In this document: positions 37,990-48,135 of the stretch, in pieces
Position numbering within the stretch: the first letter of the stretch is position 1
Layout: every line of letters starts with the position of its first letter
DNA from: Bifidobacterium sp. ESL0769
GTDB lineage: Bacteria > Actinomycetota > Actinomycetes > Actinomycetales > Bifidobacteriaceae
Reading direction: 5' to 3'
Length of the DNA: 64,000 bases
Assembly (NCBI RefSeq): GCF_029395495.1
Contig: NZ_CP113918.1
Span: forward strand, 682,001 to 746,000
The notes under the pieces: model-generated
What the model was told of the DNA's origin: nothing
The model's input: the letters and a program-made list of their open reading frames with translations, nothing else
The model's database searches: none
Position numbers and translations under genes: made by a program

Positions 37990-38286
37990 GAAACGTGCAC
38001 TTTGCGTCGTGTAAAGCGCACTTCTGAGACATTGGTGTCGGAAAAGTGCATCCAAATGCTTCTAAAGTGCACTTTTGCCGTGCTGATATCAGAAAAGTGC
38101 AAGTGATATGTCGTAGAGTGCACTTTTGCATGCCGACGTTAGAAATGTGCGTTTCATTGGGATGCTGCACTTTTTGTACGCCAATGTAAGAAAAGTACAG
38201 GTTATCGCTGGTAACGTGCACTTTTGCGGCACTGGCGCCAGATAAGTGCATGTTTCGTTGATTAAAGTGCACTTTTCTGACATAAG
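37990..38286. repeat. Array of six ~51-bp units with inverted AAAAGTGCA/TGCACTTTT arms
   Basis: Units begin at 37990, 38041, 38092, 38142, 38190 and 38241 (spacings 51, 51, 50, 48, 51). Each opens with a GAAAAGTGCA variant, then a variable 14-17 nt. A second motif close to AAAGTGCACTTTTG follows, itself containing the palindrome AAGTGCACTT, then about 15 semi-conserved bases. The two motifs of a unit are mutually complementary, so each unit can form a hairpin. Because 51 is a multiple of three, open frames on the minus strand show 17-residue Cys-containing repeats, but none has a ribosome-binding site. Located between the helicase terminator and the UvrA-like gene. Confidence 0.85.
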
Positions 38287-38382
38287 TATTGCATTATGTT
38301 CGCATGTGGAATCAGGCGGGTGCGGCGAATAGAGTTGGGCATTGTGAATGATGGCAAGAACGGAATACACACGGTGAATGAG

Positions 38383-41283
38383 ATGAATAACAGTAGTAAC
38401 CCTAAAGAACGTAGCGGGATTGACGTAACCGTCTCTTCGGTTCCGCAGGCCATCGAGGTGCGCGGCGCTCGCGTCCATAATCTGCGAGATATCGATGTCT
38501 CCATTCCGCTGAACGAACTCGTCGGCATCGCCGGGGTCTCCGGTTCCGGCAAGTCGTCGCTGGCGCTTGGTGTGCTCTACGCCGAAGGTTCGCGGCGCTA
38601 TCTCGACGCACTTTCGACCTACACCCGTCGTCGGATGACGCAGGCCGAGAAGCCGCAGGTTGATTCGGTACGGTTCATTCCGCCGGCTTTGGCGTTGCGG
38701 CAGCGTCCGGGCGTTGGAGGCATGCGTTCCACTTTTGGCACTTCAACCGAGACTCTAAATGTTCTGAGGCTGATGTTTTCTCGTCTCGCTTCGCATCGTT
38801 GCCCGAACGGTCATTATCAGAAGCCGACGCTTGATGTTGCCGCTGAGATTCCGATTCATTGCGCTGTTTGCGGGGCTCTCGTGGAACCTCCCAGCGCCGA
38901 ACAGATGGCGTTCAATTCCACCGGAGCCTGCCCGAAATGTCAGGGGACCGGAACCATCCATGAGGTCAACGATGCCGCACTGGTTCCCGACGAAAACCTC
39001 ACTATCGACGAAGGTGCCGTGGTGCCGTGGCGGACGTTCGGGTTTAACGTCCAACCCGATATCGTCCGCGAATTCGGTGTGCGTACTGATGTGCCGTTCA
39101 AGGACCTTACAGACAAAGAGCGTGACATCGTTTTCAATGGGCCGGAGGAGAAGAAGCCCATCACCATCACTTCGGTCAAAGGCGTGCATCACCTCGATTT
39201 TACGTTCCGCAACGCGCGCTTGACCGTGACCAAGGAGCTTGACCGTGCCAACGATGAGAAGCGTTTGGCCAAGGTCTCGAAGTTTCTGGTCGAGCGGACC
39301 TGCCCGGATTGCGGAGGTTCGAGGCTCAACGAGGCTGCGCGGGCTCCAAAAATCAGCAAATACAACTTAGCGGAAGTCACGGCTTGGCCGTTACGTAAGG
39401 TGCTTGAATGGGCTAAAACGGTTCCGGATTCGTTGCCACAGGATATGCGGCAGATGGCCGAAAGTCTCGTCGATACCTTGGAAGACATGGGCCGCAGACT
39501 CATCCAGCTCGGCTTAGGGTACTTGACGCTCGATCGTGCCAGTGCCACGCTTTCGACCGGCGAACGGCAGCGTGCCCAGCTTTCACGTGCGGTGCGCAAC
39601 GAGACCACCGGTGTGCTCTATGTACTTGACGAGCCTTCCACCGGTTTGCATCCAGCGAATATCGAAGGTCTTATCGGCGTGATGCGGGATTTGTTGGCTT
39701 CCGGCAATTCGGTGGTGTTCGTTGACCACGACGTCCATGTCCTTAATGCCGCTGATTACTTCATTGAGATGGGCCCTGGTGCTGGCAGCCGAGGCGGCCG
39801 CATACTCACGGAAGGTGCACCTGCCAAGATATTGCGTAACCCGAAGTCGCGTATCGCAGGCTTCCTTGACGGCTCCCAGCTCGTGGTCGTTCGCAAGCGA
39901 CTTGCGTTGCCACCGGTTTCAGCGGACTTGCGCAGGTTTATGAATCTGCCAAGTCGGAATGATGAAGTCATTGACCATCAGCATAAAGGCAACGGTCAGT
40001 TGAGTCGTGCCGACATGAAAGTGGCCTCTGTCGAATCCGTAGCGACGCCAACAGTTACCGAAGCGGATTGGATCACCATGGCCACCGATATCATCCACAC
40101 TGTGCATCCGCTGCATGTCGCCATTCCTCGCGGGCGGATGACAGCCATCACCGGCGTTTCCGGTTCCGGTAAAACGACGATGATTCTGGAGTCGTTGATT
40201 CCAGCGTTGCAGGCGCAGGAAAACCACACGCCGTTGCCGTCCCATGTCCGTTCGCTTGATGCTGCAGGCATTACTCGCGTGCGTTTGGTCGATTCCACTC
40301 CCATCGGCATCAACGTACGTTCGACGGTCGCCACCTACACTGGCATTATGGACATGCTGCGTAAGGCTTTCGCAACGACTGCATCAGCCAAGAAGCGCAA
40401 ACTCAAGGTGTCTGCATTCTCCTACAACACCGGAACGCTCCGTTGCCCGCAATGCGACGGCACTGGTCAGATCAGCCTCGATATTCAGTTCCTGCCCGAT
40501 GTCACCATCACCTGCCCGACCTGCGAAGGTCGCCGTTATCGTCCCGAAGTCAACGATGTTCGGCTTGCAACGCCTACGCATCCTCAAGGGTTGACGCTTC
40601 CCGAAGTGCTTGATTTGGAAGTGGATGATGCTCTTGACTTCTTTGCACTTGATGACGATTTCGAATCTGCTTCTGGTTCGTCTTCCAACTTGTCTTCACA
40701 CGGTTCCGCTAATCATAAACGAGCAACTTTGTCTGTTTCCGCTTCCAATTCGTCTTCGCGCAAGCTGGGCAATCATCGAGGACTACACGCTTCGCTGGAT
40801 TCTATGAATACCACCGGTTCGTCGGATGACCTAGATTCCGGCGATATGATTACTCCCGCTCTGCTCAAGCGCATTCACAAGGCCCTCGAAACTCTTCACG
40901 ACCTTGGCCTCGGCTATCTCACGTTGGGAGAGGACACCCCGAATCTTTCCGGCGGCGAAGCCCAGCGTCTTAAGCTTTCCAACGAACTCGGTAAGCGACA
41001 GAGCGCCTCGCTGTTCGTTCTCGACGAACCAACTACCGGCCTTCATCCGCTTGACGTACGTACGCTGATTGACGTACTGCAGCGCCTTATCAAAGGCGGA
41101 GCCACTGTGGTCTTCATCGAACATGACCTCGACATGATCGCCAACGCCGATTATGTCATCGACATGGGTCCAGGTGGCGGCGAGGAGGGCGGCACAATTG
41201 TCGCCACCGGCACCCCGGACGAGATCGCCGATAACCCGGCCAGTATCACCGGACGTTATTTAACCAAGCATTTGGCAGGCTGA
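38383..41283 (+). CDS. UvrA-like ABC ATPase (UvrA paralogue)
   Basis: About 966 residues with two ABC ATPase modules in UvrA order. First: RGARVHNLRDIDVSIP, Walker A GVSGSGKSS, zinc-type CPKCQGTG, signature LSTGERQRAQLSRA and Walker B LYVLDEPSTGLHP. Second: Walker A GVSGSGKTT, CPQCDGTGQ plus CPTCEGRRY, signature LSGGEAQRLKL and LFVLDEPTTGLHP. The region after the first Walker A (RQRPGVGGMRSTFGTSTETLNVLRLMF) differs from canonical UvrA, as in class II/UvrA2 or antibiotic-resistance-type paralogues. A Ser/Asn-rich insert of about 60 residues lies before the second signature. The start is uncertain: ATG 38383 is used; GTG 38374, GTG 38344 and ATG 38296 read in frame. Probable role: DNA-damage sensing or drug tolerance. 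Confidence 0.8.
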   Translation: MNNSSNPKERSGIDVTVSSVPQAIEVRGARVHNLRDIDVSIPLNELVGIAGVSGSGKSSLALGVLYAEGSRRYLDALSTYTRRRMTQAEKPQVDSVRFIPPALALRQRPGVGGMRSTFGTSTETLNVLRLMFSRLASHRCPNGHYQKPTLDVAAEIPIHCAVCGALVEPPSAEQMAFNSTGACPKCQGTGTIHEVNDAALVPDENLTIDEGAVVPWRTFGFNVQPDIVREFGVRTDVPFKDLTDKERDIVFNGPEEKKPITITSVKGVHHLDFTFRNARLTVTKELDRANDEKRLAKVSKFLVERTCPDCGGSRLNEAARAPKISKYNLAEVTAWPLRKVLEWAKTVPDSLPQDMRQMAESLVDTLEDMGRRLIQLGLGYLTLDRASATLSTGERQRAQLSRAVRNETTGVLYVLDEPSTGLHPANIEGLIGVMRDLLASGNSVVFVDHDVHVLNAADYFIEMGPGAGSRGGRILTEGAPAKILRNPKSRIAGFLDGSQLVVVRKRLALPPVSADLRRFMNLPSRNDEVIDHQHKGNGQLSRADMKVASVESVATPTVTEADWITMATDIIHTVHPLHVAIPRGRMTAITGVSGSGKTTMILESLIPALQAQENHTPLPSHVRSLDAAGITRVRLVDSTPIGINVRSTVATYTGIMDMLRKAFATTASAKKRKLKVSAFSYNTGTLRCPQCDGTGQISLDIQFLPDVTITCPTCEGRRYRPEVNDVRLATPTHPQGLTLPEVLDLEVDDALDFFALDDDFESASGSSSNLSSHGSANHKRATLSVSASNSSSRKLGNHRGLHASLDSMNTTGSSDDLDSGDMITPALLKRIHKALETLHDLGLGYLTLGEDTPNLSGGEAQRLKLSNELGKRQSASLFVLDEPTTGLHPLDVRTLIDVLQRLIKGGATVVFIEHDLDMIANADYVIDMGPGGGEEGGTIVATGTPDEIADNPASITGRYLTKHLAG

Positions 41284-41353
41284 AACAGTTGTGGTGACTG
41301 CGATGATCGGAAGGCCTAAATCGCTGTAATATTGCGGATTTAGATATGAAAAA

Positions 41354-41387
41354 GCGGTGTGGACAACTATTTTCTTATCCACACCGC
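41354..41387 (-). terminator. Terminator of msrAB
   Basis: On the minus strand GCGGTGTGGA (41387-41378) pairs with TCCACACCGC (41363-41354), followed by TTTTTCAT. No T-run follows on the plus strand. Confidence 0.8.
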
Positions 41388-41454
41388 CATACGCAAGCCG
41401 AGGCCTTGGCCGTTCTCACGTTTAGATTGAGATTTGGTCTAGTTCGATCTCGCC

Positions 41455-42510
41455 TCACTGTGCGTCATCAAGCAGCTTCACGTATTTCCCGTAACCCTGT
41501 GCCTCCATCTGGTCGCGCGGCACGAAGCGCAGCGAGGCCGAGTTCATGCAGTAGCGCAAGCCACCGCGATCTTGTGGCCCGTCATCGAAGACGTGACCCA
41601 AATGAATCTGCGAGTCGGCGGTGCGGATCTCAATACGCGGCCGCCCGGGCAGTTTGGTGTCGCGATGCTCGGTCAAAGCAGATGCGTCGATTGGCTTCGA
41701 GAACGCCGGCCAGCCGCAGCCCGCGTCGAACTTGTCGGTGGAAAGGAACAGCGGTTTGCCGCTCACGACGTCCACGTAAATACCCGGCTCGAAGTTCTGG
41801 TCATATTTGTTGGTGAACGGGCGTTCGGTGGCCGCTTGCTGTGTCACCGCGTACTGCTCGGGGTCGAGGTCCCAGACGCGCTCGATATAGCGCTGCCGCT
41901 TGCCCACGTTGAGAAGTTTGGCCACCGGAATATGGCAGTATCCGCTCGGGTTCTTGTCGAGATAATCCTGATGGTAGGTCTCGGCGGGGTAGAAGTTGTG
42001 CAGCGGCTCCACAATTACCGCAGGTTCGCGCTCCTCGCGCGCCGCAAGTTGATGCAACGCCTTCTCATATATGGCCTTCTGCACCTCGTCGAGGCAGAAC
42101 ATCGCGCTGCGGTACTGTCGCCCGGTATCGTTGCCCTGCCGGTCCACTGAGAACGGGTCGATGACGTCCAAAAACAGCAGTGTCAGCGTCCGCAAGGTCA
42201 CGCGAGACGGGTCATAGCTGATGCGCACGGTTTCCGCCGCGTCGGTGGCTCCCGAGCACACCTCTTCATAGCTTGGATTCTCCTTGAGGGATTGCGCATA
42301 CCCGACCTGCGTGTCGGTCACACCGTCGACGCCTTGGAAATATCGTTCGACGCCCCAGAAACATCCACCGGCAAAGTATGCGGTCTGAATCTCACTGGAA
42401 GTGTGCCCGTCTGCGTTTTGGTTCTCGGTTTGCTTCGCCGCACCATTGCTGTCAGCGTTGGTATTCAAGGCTCTGCTTGCCTTGCCTGAGAAATCATCCA
42501 TGTTCGTCAT
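41455..42510 (-). CDS. msrAB: Bifunctional methionine sulfoxide reductase MsrA/MsrB
   Basis: 351 residues. The MsrA half carries the catalytic [12 protein letters not shown] near residue 50 and GYCHIP. The MsrB half carries [17 protein letters not shown] and the catalytic [11 protein letters not shown]. Fused A-then-B enzymes repair both S and R sulfoxides of methionine. The CxxC zinc pairs of many MsrB proteins are not evident. GGAGGAG precedes the ATG; a second ATG nine bases later is possible. An oxidative-stress role agrees with the aerobic respiratory genes nearby. Confidence 0.93.
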   Translation of the reverse strand: MTNMDDFSGKASRALNTNADSNGAAKQTENQNADGHTSSEIQTAYFAGGCFWGVERYFQGVDGVTDTQVGYAQSLKENPSYEEVCSGATDAAETVRISYDPSRVTLRTLTLLFLDVIDPFSVDRQGNDTGRQYRSAMFCLDEVQKAIYEKALHQLAAREEREPAVIVEPLHNFYPAETYHQDYLDKNPSGYCHIPVAKLLNVGKRQRYIERVWDLDPEQYAVTQQAATERPFTNKYDQNFEPGIYVDVVSGKPLFLSTDKFDAGCGWPAFSKPIDASALTEHRDTKLPGRPRIEIRTADSQIHLGHVFDDGPQDRGGLRYCMNSASLRFVPRDQMEAQGYGKYVKLLDDAQ

Positions 42511-42907
42511 GTCTCCTCCATATCCGTTTTCTGTTATATCTGATTATCCGTGTGTTGCTGACAGTGTCTCACAAACTGCGGCAAAAGGATACAGAACGTT
42601 CAGCGAAGGCTGAAAGCTTGCGTTTCTTGATGTCTTGCGACAACTTCCCTGTGTTGGCACCCATGTTGTCTTTCTGTGTCGGTTTTCGATTATTTTCCTA
42701 TGCTGGTTTGTTATGTGGTTTTGCCGCATTCTGTCATCATTGTTTAAACGAAACGGCATTTCACCGGATTTTGGAATGGGGTAAGATAGAAGTTTGCGGT
42801 CTTTGATATCCGATGGTGACATTTGACGATCATATTTGATGATATCGAAGCTTGCGATAGTTTGGCATTGAATCGGCTGCGGTAGGCCGTGAAAAGGGGA
42901 ACGCGAT
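42511..42907. other. Divergent intergenic region msrAB / SNF2 helicase
   Basis: About 400 bp without a supportable gene; it should hold promoters for both genes. No clear repeat or operator was seen. Confidence 0.4.
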
Positions 42908-45900
42908 TTGGATTGGCATGCGTCGGTATACGGGTCGAGAACCGGAAGTTCAGGAGGATTCGGGCTTGGGTCAGGTTCCGACAACGATACGTTCGGCGGG
43001 ATTGCTGATTCTGACGGCGGCGTGACCTTCGGCGCCAACGAGCCTGCCGTTCCTGAAAAGGTTCTGCGGCAGCGCGGCGGCAAGGCCTTCTACCGTGCTT
43101 ATGAAGTCATTTCCAGCGGACGCATGCACAATCTGACCTGCACGCCCGGCGAGGATGGCACGCTGCTGGCCGCTTCGGTGGAACCTGCCGACGAATTTGC
43201 GGACGATTACGCGGTGAGCGCGCGCATCGACGAGAACCACGGCGAGATCATCGATTCGGACTGCACTTGCCCGGCGTTCGGCCGGTTTGGCGCAATCTGC
43301 AAGCATGTCATTGCGCTGATTATGCAATATAATGACACGCCGCAGAAGTTCGAGGAGCTTGGCAACGGTTTGGAGGTTTCCGGTTCGCGAAGTGGCGCAA
43401 GGCTCGGCGCTCGCCAGCGCAAGGTCGTCCGTCGCACGTCGCGGGTCTTGCGTTCCTTTATGCAGCAAGAGGATTCGGCACTCGAGGAACAAGCCAAAAA
43501 TCGTCAGCTTGATCTGCTCAAGGAGGTCAGCAGCCGCGCTTCTGGGGACATCGGCAGCGGAGTGGCGCTGAGCCGCCACATGCCCATCGGTTCGGTCGTG
43601 CTGCGCCCGATGTTGGAAAATTCCGGCCGTGATTGGTACTTGCGCCTGCATATCGCTGTGCCGTCCAAGGGCATTTCCTACGTCGTCAAAGACGTGCGTG
43701 CGTTGGTGGAGGCGGTGCAACGCCGCGAATTCGTCACCTATGGCAAAAAGCTCGCGTTTGTGCATTCCCGCGATTCGTTCGATGAACGTTCACGGTCGAT
43801 TCTGGCGATTCTCGGCCGTGCCATCGAGATTCGCAAAAGCGTTTCCGGCGATTACGAGTTCTACCAGAGCAAGGCGGAAGCCCAGGAAATGCGGCTTTCC
43901 GACGACGAAACGGCGGAATTATTGGACTTGTTCGTCGATGCCGATGTGACGCTGGATTACGTGCCGCTTCACGGCAATTTCGCCTCGGCCATCCCGGTTC
44001 GCGTGGTCGACGGTGATCCTGATTTGGGTCTCGAAGTCGTTCGCGCGGATAACGAGGATGGCGGGGAAGGTGACACTGCGTTATCACAGCGCAAATCTAT
44101 GCGACAAAATAATATAGAAACGTCGCAAAAATCCGGCTATGTCATCCGTCATTCTTTGAATATCCAAAAATTCATTATCGGACGAGGCTCATCGTTTGTG
44201 GTCGTCGGATCGCCTGACTCGAACCACGCGTTCAGTTTGGATACCCCCGAAATCCACCGCTGCTCCAGCGCAATGACGACGAATCGTAACCTGCTTGGGG
44301 TTCTTTGCACCGGAGATGAACGCGGAGATCTGTACCTGAGCAGTGACGATATTGAGGAGTTTTCGCGTACCGTTCTGCCTGCGCTTGACCCGGTTCCTGC
44401 GGATAGTGGCGATGGGATTGGCGAGGCCAGCAGCGCTGATAATTCTGAAGATGCCAACAATGCTGGTGACGTCGGTGACAATAACCAATCCGTTAATAAT
44501 TCCGTATCCGGCGACATTAATTCAGATGCTCTGTCACAAAGCGATACCGGTACGACAGCTTCAGACGGATTATCACAAAATAGAACAGAACATACCTCAG
44601 ATACGAATTCCAAGGTAACCGATGACTTCACGCCGGCTACATCGCGCGGCACGTCTCATCATGGTATCGCCGTCAAACTGCCGCCTGAACTGATTAAGAT
44701 GCGCCGCGTGCCTTGCCATATCGAAATGTATCTTGACCGCGACAGGAACGGCATCACCTGCGATGTGCAGGCGCGTTACGGCGACGAACGCTTCCATGTC
44801 TTCTCCGGTATCGGCCCGAACGAGCCGGTTGCGCGAGACCGTGAAACCGAGCGCTTGGCCGTCGAGGCCGTGCGCCAGTACTTCCCGATGCCGGACGGCC
44901 CGATAGCGCGCATTGCCGAGGACAACGACAAGGCGATTTACAAGCTGCTGAACGAGGGGCTTCCCGTTTTGCGAGGGCTTGGAGAGGTGTTCTCCACGCC
45001 GAGTTTCGACGGGCTCACTTCTTCGCCGCATCCCGTTTTCAAGATCGGTCTCTCGATCAAGTCCGGTTTGGTTGAAATCTCGCCGATCGCCGACGAAATC
45101 GACCCATCTGAAGTGCCAGCGCTGCTCAACAGCTATCGCAAACGCCGCAAGTTCCATCGCCTGCGCAACGGTGCCTTCGTCAATATGGCCGACGTCGACA
45201 CCAGCAAGCTTGACGAAGTCAGCAGCGACTTGGGCTTGAAGCCGGTCGACCTCGATTCCGGCGCCGTTTCCGTGCCCGCTTACGAGGCCTATTACCTTGA
45301 TAACGAGGCGGAGGACGAAGATAAAAGCGACGAATTCCGTAGTTATTTGAACGATTTGCGCGTCATCGACCCGAAGACCTACAAGGTACCGCAGTCGCTC
45401 GCGCATGTGCTGCGTCCGTATCAGGTTGAGGGTTTCCGTTGGCTCAACGCCGTCGCTGACAAAGGCTTCGGTGGCATCCTGGCCGACGAGATGGGCTTGG
45501 GCAAGACCGTGCAGATGCTTTCGTATCTGGTGTCGCGTCGTGACGAACAGCGCCAGATTGGCCCGAACCTCATCGTCTGTCCGGCATCGCTGGTCTACAA
45601 CTGGGCCGCGGAATGCGCCAAGTTCGCCCCCGAACTCAACGTGCAGGTGCTCGCCGGTTCCAAGGCTGCCCGTCGCGCGACGCTCAAGAATACGAAGGCT
45701 TGGTATGAGGGCAGAAAAGTTGACGATATCTCTGTGGTTTCTGATAGTAAGCAGAATAAAAACGACGGCTGGCAAGGCGCCGATAGCCCGCAACCAATCG
45801 ATGACGGCGAAACCGATGCGACCCAATGGACTGCGCCCGACGTTCTGATTACTTCATACGATTTGCTGCGCCGCGATATCGACGATTACGACGGCCTCGA

Positions 45901-47137
45901 ATGTTATTGTATGACACTTGACGAGGCGCAATATATCAAGAACCATGCCACCAAGTCCGCCCACGCCGTGCGAACCGTGACCGCACGACACCGTTTCGCC
46001 CTGACCGGCACGCCGATTGAGAATCGGCTTTCAGAATTGTGGAGCATCTTCGATTTCCTCATGCCTGGCATGCTGGGGGCTTACAAGCACTTCCGTGACC
46101 GCTTCGAAATGCCGATACTTTCCGGCGACGAGAACGCGCAGGCCAAGCTGCAGGCATTCGTCGGACCGTTCATTCTCCGGCGTTTGAAGTCGCAGGTTTT
46201 GAAGGATTTGCCGGATAAGATCGAAAACGTCATCACCGTCCAGCTTGAGGGGGAGCAGCGTCGGCTTTACGCCGCGCTCGAGCAGCAGCTGCGTGCCACG
46301 CTCAACAAGCAGCGCGACATCGAATACAAGACCGGCAAGATTCAGATCTTGGCCCAGCTCACCCGCCTGCGTCAGGCCTGCTGCGACCCGCGACTGCTGT
46401 TCAGCAATGTCGGCAGCAACGTCGTTAAGAAGGACGCGCACGTTTGGGGAGCTCCGAGTCGCGAGATTGAACGAGCCGATGACGAGCCGATTGACGAGCT
46501 CAGCGAGACCGCAGATGCCTCGGTGAACGCGATTGTAGGTAAAGGGGATTCTGCGGGGCTCAACGCTTCGGGCACCTCGAAAGCCGGCACTCCCACCAAG
46601 CCTCGCAAAGTCACGTCGGCCAAACTGGACGCCATCGAGGAACTGGTCTCCAGCTGTCAGGACGCCGGCCGCAAGATGCTAATTTTCTCCCAGTTCACGA
46701 GCTTCCTCGACCTGATCGCCGAGCGTCTGCGCAAGAATGGCGTCGCCTACAACGTCATCACCGGCGCCACCCCCAAGCGCAAGCGCCTCGAGCTGGTCGA
46801 CCAGTTCAACTTTGATGACACTCCTGTCTTCCTGATTTCCCTGAAGGCCGGCAACACGGGCCTGAACCTCACGGGCGCCTGCGTGGTGGTGCACGCCGAC
46901 CCGTGGTGGAACGCCGCCGCGCAGGAGCAGGCCACCGACCGCGCCCACCGCATCGGCCAGACCCAGGACGTCAATGTCTACCAGATCGTCGCCAAGGACA
47001 CCATTGAGGAGCGCATCCTCAAGATGCAGCAGTCCAAGAGTGACCTTGCTCACCGTTTCGTTGACAAGGCCGGCACCGGCACCTCCGCCGGCATCTCGAA
47101 CCTCACGAAGGACGACCTGTTGCAGTTGCTGGGATAA
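42908..47137 (+). CDS. SWIM/SNF2 family helicase
   Basis: 1409 residues. N-terminal SWIM zinc finger in DCTCPAFGRFGAICKHVIAL. The middle part is poorly conserved with an acidic Asn/Asp/Ser-rich stretch at about 490-580. SNF2 ATPase: ILADEMGLGKTVQML near residue 859, CPASLVYNW, DEAQYIKN and LTGTPIENRLSELWSIF. Helicase C-terminal: [25 protein letters not shown] and [22 protein letters not shown] start follows AAAAGGGGA. It is a double-strand DNA translocase probably acting in chromatin or repair. Its last 294 bp are duplicated at 48817-49109. Confidence 0.9.
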   Translation: MDWHASVYGSRTGSSGGFGLGSGSDNDTFGGIADSDGGVTFGANEPAVPEKVLRQRGGKAFYRAYEVISSGRMHNLTCTPGEDGTLLAASVEPADEFADDYAVSARIDENHGEIIDSDCTCPAFGRFGAICKHVIALIMQYNDTPQKFEELGNGLEVSGSRSGARLGARQRKVVRRTSRVLRSFMQQEDSALEEQAKNRQLDLLKEVSSRASGDIGSGVALSRHMPIGSVVLRPMLENSGRDWYLRLHIAVPSKGISYVVKDVRALVEAVQRREFVTYGKKLAFVHSRDSFDERSRSILAILGRAIEIRKSVSGDYEFYQSKAEAQEMRLSDDETAELLDLFVDADVTLDYVPLHGNFASAIPVRVVDGDPDLGLEVVRADNEDGGEGDTALSQRKSMRQNNIETSQKSGYVIRHSLNIQKFIIGRGSSFVVVGSPDSNHAFSLDTPEIHRCSSAMTTNRNLLGVLCTGDERGDLYLSSDDIEEFSRTVLPALDPVPADSGDGIGEASSADNSEDANNAGDVGDNNQSVNNSVSGDINSDALSQSDTGTTASDGLSQNRTEHTSDTNSKVTDDFTPATSRGTSHHGIAVKLPPELIKMRRVPCHIEMYLDRDRNGITCDVQARYGDERFHVFSGIGPNEPVARDRETERLAVEAVRQYFPMPDGPIARIAEDNDKAIYKLLNEGLPVLRGLGEVFSTPSFDGLTSSPHPVFKIGLSIKSGLVEISPIADEIDPSEVPALLNSYRKRRKFHRLRNGAFVNMADVDTSKLDEVSSDLGLKPVDLDSGAVSVPAYEAYYLDNEAEDEDKSDEFRSYLNDLRVIDPKTYKVPQSLAHVLRPYQVEGFRWLNAVADKGFGGILADEMGLGKTVQMLSYLVSRRDEQRQIGPNLIVCPASLVYNWAAECAKFAPELNVQVLAGSKAARRATLKNTKAWYEGRKVDDISVVSDSKQNKNDGWQGADSPQPIDDGETDATQWTAPDVLITSYDLLRRDIDDYDGLECYCMTLDEAQYIKNHATKSAHAVRTVTARHRFALTGTPIENRLSELWSIFDFLMPGMLGAYKHFRDRFEMPILSGDENAQAKLQAFVGPFILRRLKSQVLKDLPDKIENVITVQLEGEQRRLYAALEQQLRATLNKQRDIEYKTGKIQILAQLTRLRQACCDPRLLFSNVGSNVVKKDAHVWGAPSREIERADDEPIDELSETADASVNAIVGKGDSAGLNASGTSKAGTPTKPRKVTSAKLDAIEELVSSCQDAGRKMLIFSQFTSFLDLIAERLRKNGVAYNVITGATPKRKRLELVDQFNFDDTPVFLISLKAGNTGLNLTGACVVVHADPWWNAAAQEQATDRAHRIGQTQDVNVYQIVAKDTIEERILKMQQSKSDLAHRFVDKAGTGTSAGISNLTKDDLLQLLG
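46844..47137 (+). repeat. Direct repeat: functional 3' end of the SNF2 gene
   Basis: This segment encodes the last 97 residues of the helicase and is repeated in the same orientation at 48817-49109. By eye there are about four mismatches in the first 155 nt, and more in the remainder. The repeats bracket the AbiE genes. Confidence 0.85.
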
Positions 47138-47286
47138 AGCTCTACACCCTGAGGTACGCGAGCGAACTGCTGCTAGCGTACCCCGTGTTGTTTCTGCGAT
47201 TCTGCAATTAGCGTAAATAGAAATTAATTAGTATTTCTAAATATCTCTGTGTTGTTTGTTATTCGATATTGTGCCTCTGACTTCAA

Positions 47287-48135
47287 TTAGAGATTGGCTA
47301 AATTCCCTAAGGCAAGTACGCTGTTGATAGTGTCTTCGAAGCTTCTGCTATTTGCGTAGGGATTTGCTTTAACATAAGGCTTCCAGATGTCCTGTTTGAG
47401 GTATTCAGAATTTTGAAGCGTGGAACAGATTTGTCGAAAATTATTTATTTCTGCAAGGGATCCACGATGGTTTGCTGTATTGGTAATTGCTTGTCTGAGA
47501 GTGTGCGGGTCGAGATTTTCGCTGTAACGACGATATAGAATATCGAGATCGTAAAAATCGCGGGCTCGCCCATTTTCTGTGCCGCGGCGCATGATGGTTT
47601 CGAATTTCTCTGCGATGAGGGTTTCGATGGGATAGGCTTTGAGCTGGATCGTCTTGTTTTCGAATAGTGTTCGATACCCATAGTCGACGGGTTCGGGAGT
47701 GATGGCATCTCCGGTTGTCAGGTCTAATTTCAGAGGTGCGTTGATGCGGCCGAATCGTGCGTGCAGATGTGCTCTAAAATCTGCATACACGTCATGCTCT
47801 CGAATGGGTTCCAATCGTTCGAATGAGAATGAGAATCCGTCATCCAAATCAATATTGCAAATCTGTTCGATGACTTGCGTTAGTCGTGTTTCTTCCATCT
47901 TGATTCCGAGGATCGTTGCGTCCAAGTCCATAGTCGTACGACTGGAAATTCCTGAAAGCGAGGAAACGAGAAGACCGCCCTTGATGATGAATTTGTCCGA
48001 GTAGTTGCTATGGGATAGTCGTTCAAGAAAGTGATCAAAGATAACCATTTGCAGCACTTCCTGCGCTGACAGATGGTTTCTCTGTGCCAGGCTTCGTACT
48101 TTGCCGCGTAAGCTGGCATCCTTGTTTTGGTTCAT
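47287..48135 (-). CDS. abiEii: AbiEii-type nucleotidyltransferase toxin
   Basis: 282 residues. Nucleotidyltransferase fold: FIIKGGLLVSSLSG followed by RTTMDLDATILG (GG/S and DxD), the AbiEii/AbiGii signature. ETLIAEKFETIMRRGTENGRARDFYDLDILYRR matches the conserved C-terminal block. AbiEii toxins transfer nucleotides (GTP-dependent; some act on tRNA 3' ends) and cause abortive infection. The start overlaps the antitoxin stop by four bases (ATGA). The gene is AT-rich relative to the helicase, suggesting acquisition. Confidence 0.88.
   Translation of the reverse strand: MNQNKDASLRGKVRSLAQRNHLSAQEVLQMVIFDHFLERLSHSNYSDKFIIKGGLLVSSLSGISSRTTMDLDATILGIKMEETRLTQVIEQICNIDLDDGFSFSFERLEPIREHDVYADFRAHLHARFGRINAPLKLDLTTGDAITPEPVDYGYRTLFENKTIQLKAYPIETLIAEKFETIMRRGTENGRARDFYDLDILYRRYSENLDPHTLRQAITNTANHRGSLAEINNFRQICSTLQNSEYLKQDIWKPYVKANPYANSRSFEDTINSVLALGNLANL

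Noticed and set aside
37388-38272. Minus-strand coding frame with 17-residue repeats
   Set aside because: It runs antisense through the end of the DEAD-box gene, has no ribosome-binding site, and units of 48 and 50 bp break the frame period.
37990-38286. CRISPR array
   Set aside because: The recurring motifs are only 9-13 bp, occur twice per unit in inverted form, vary in sequence, and no cas genes are in the window.
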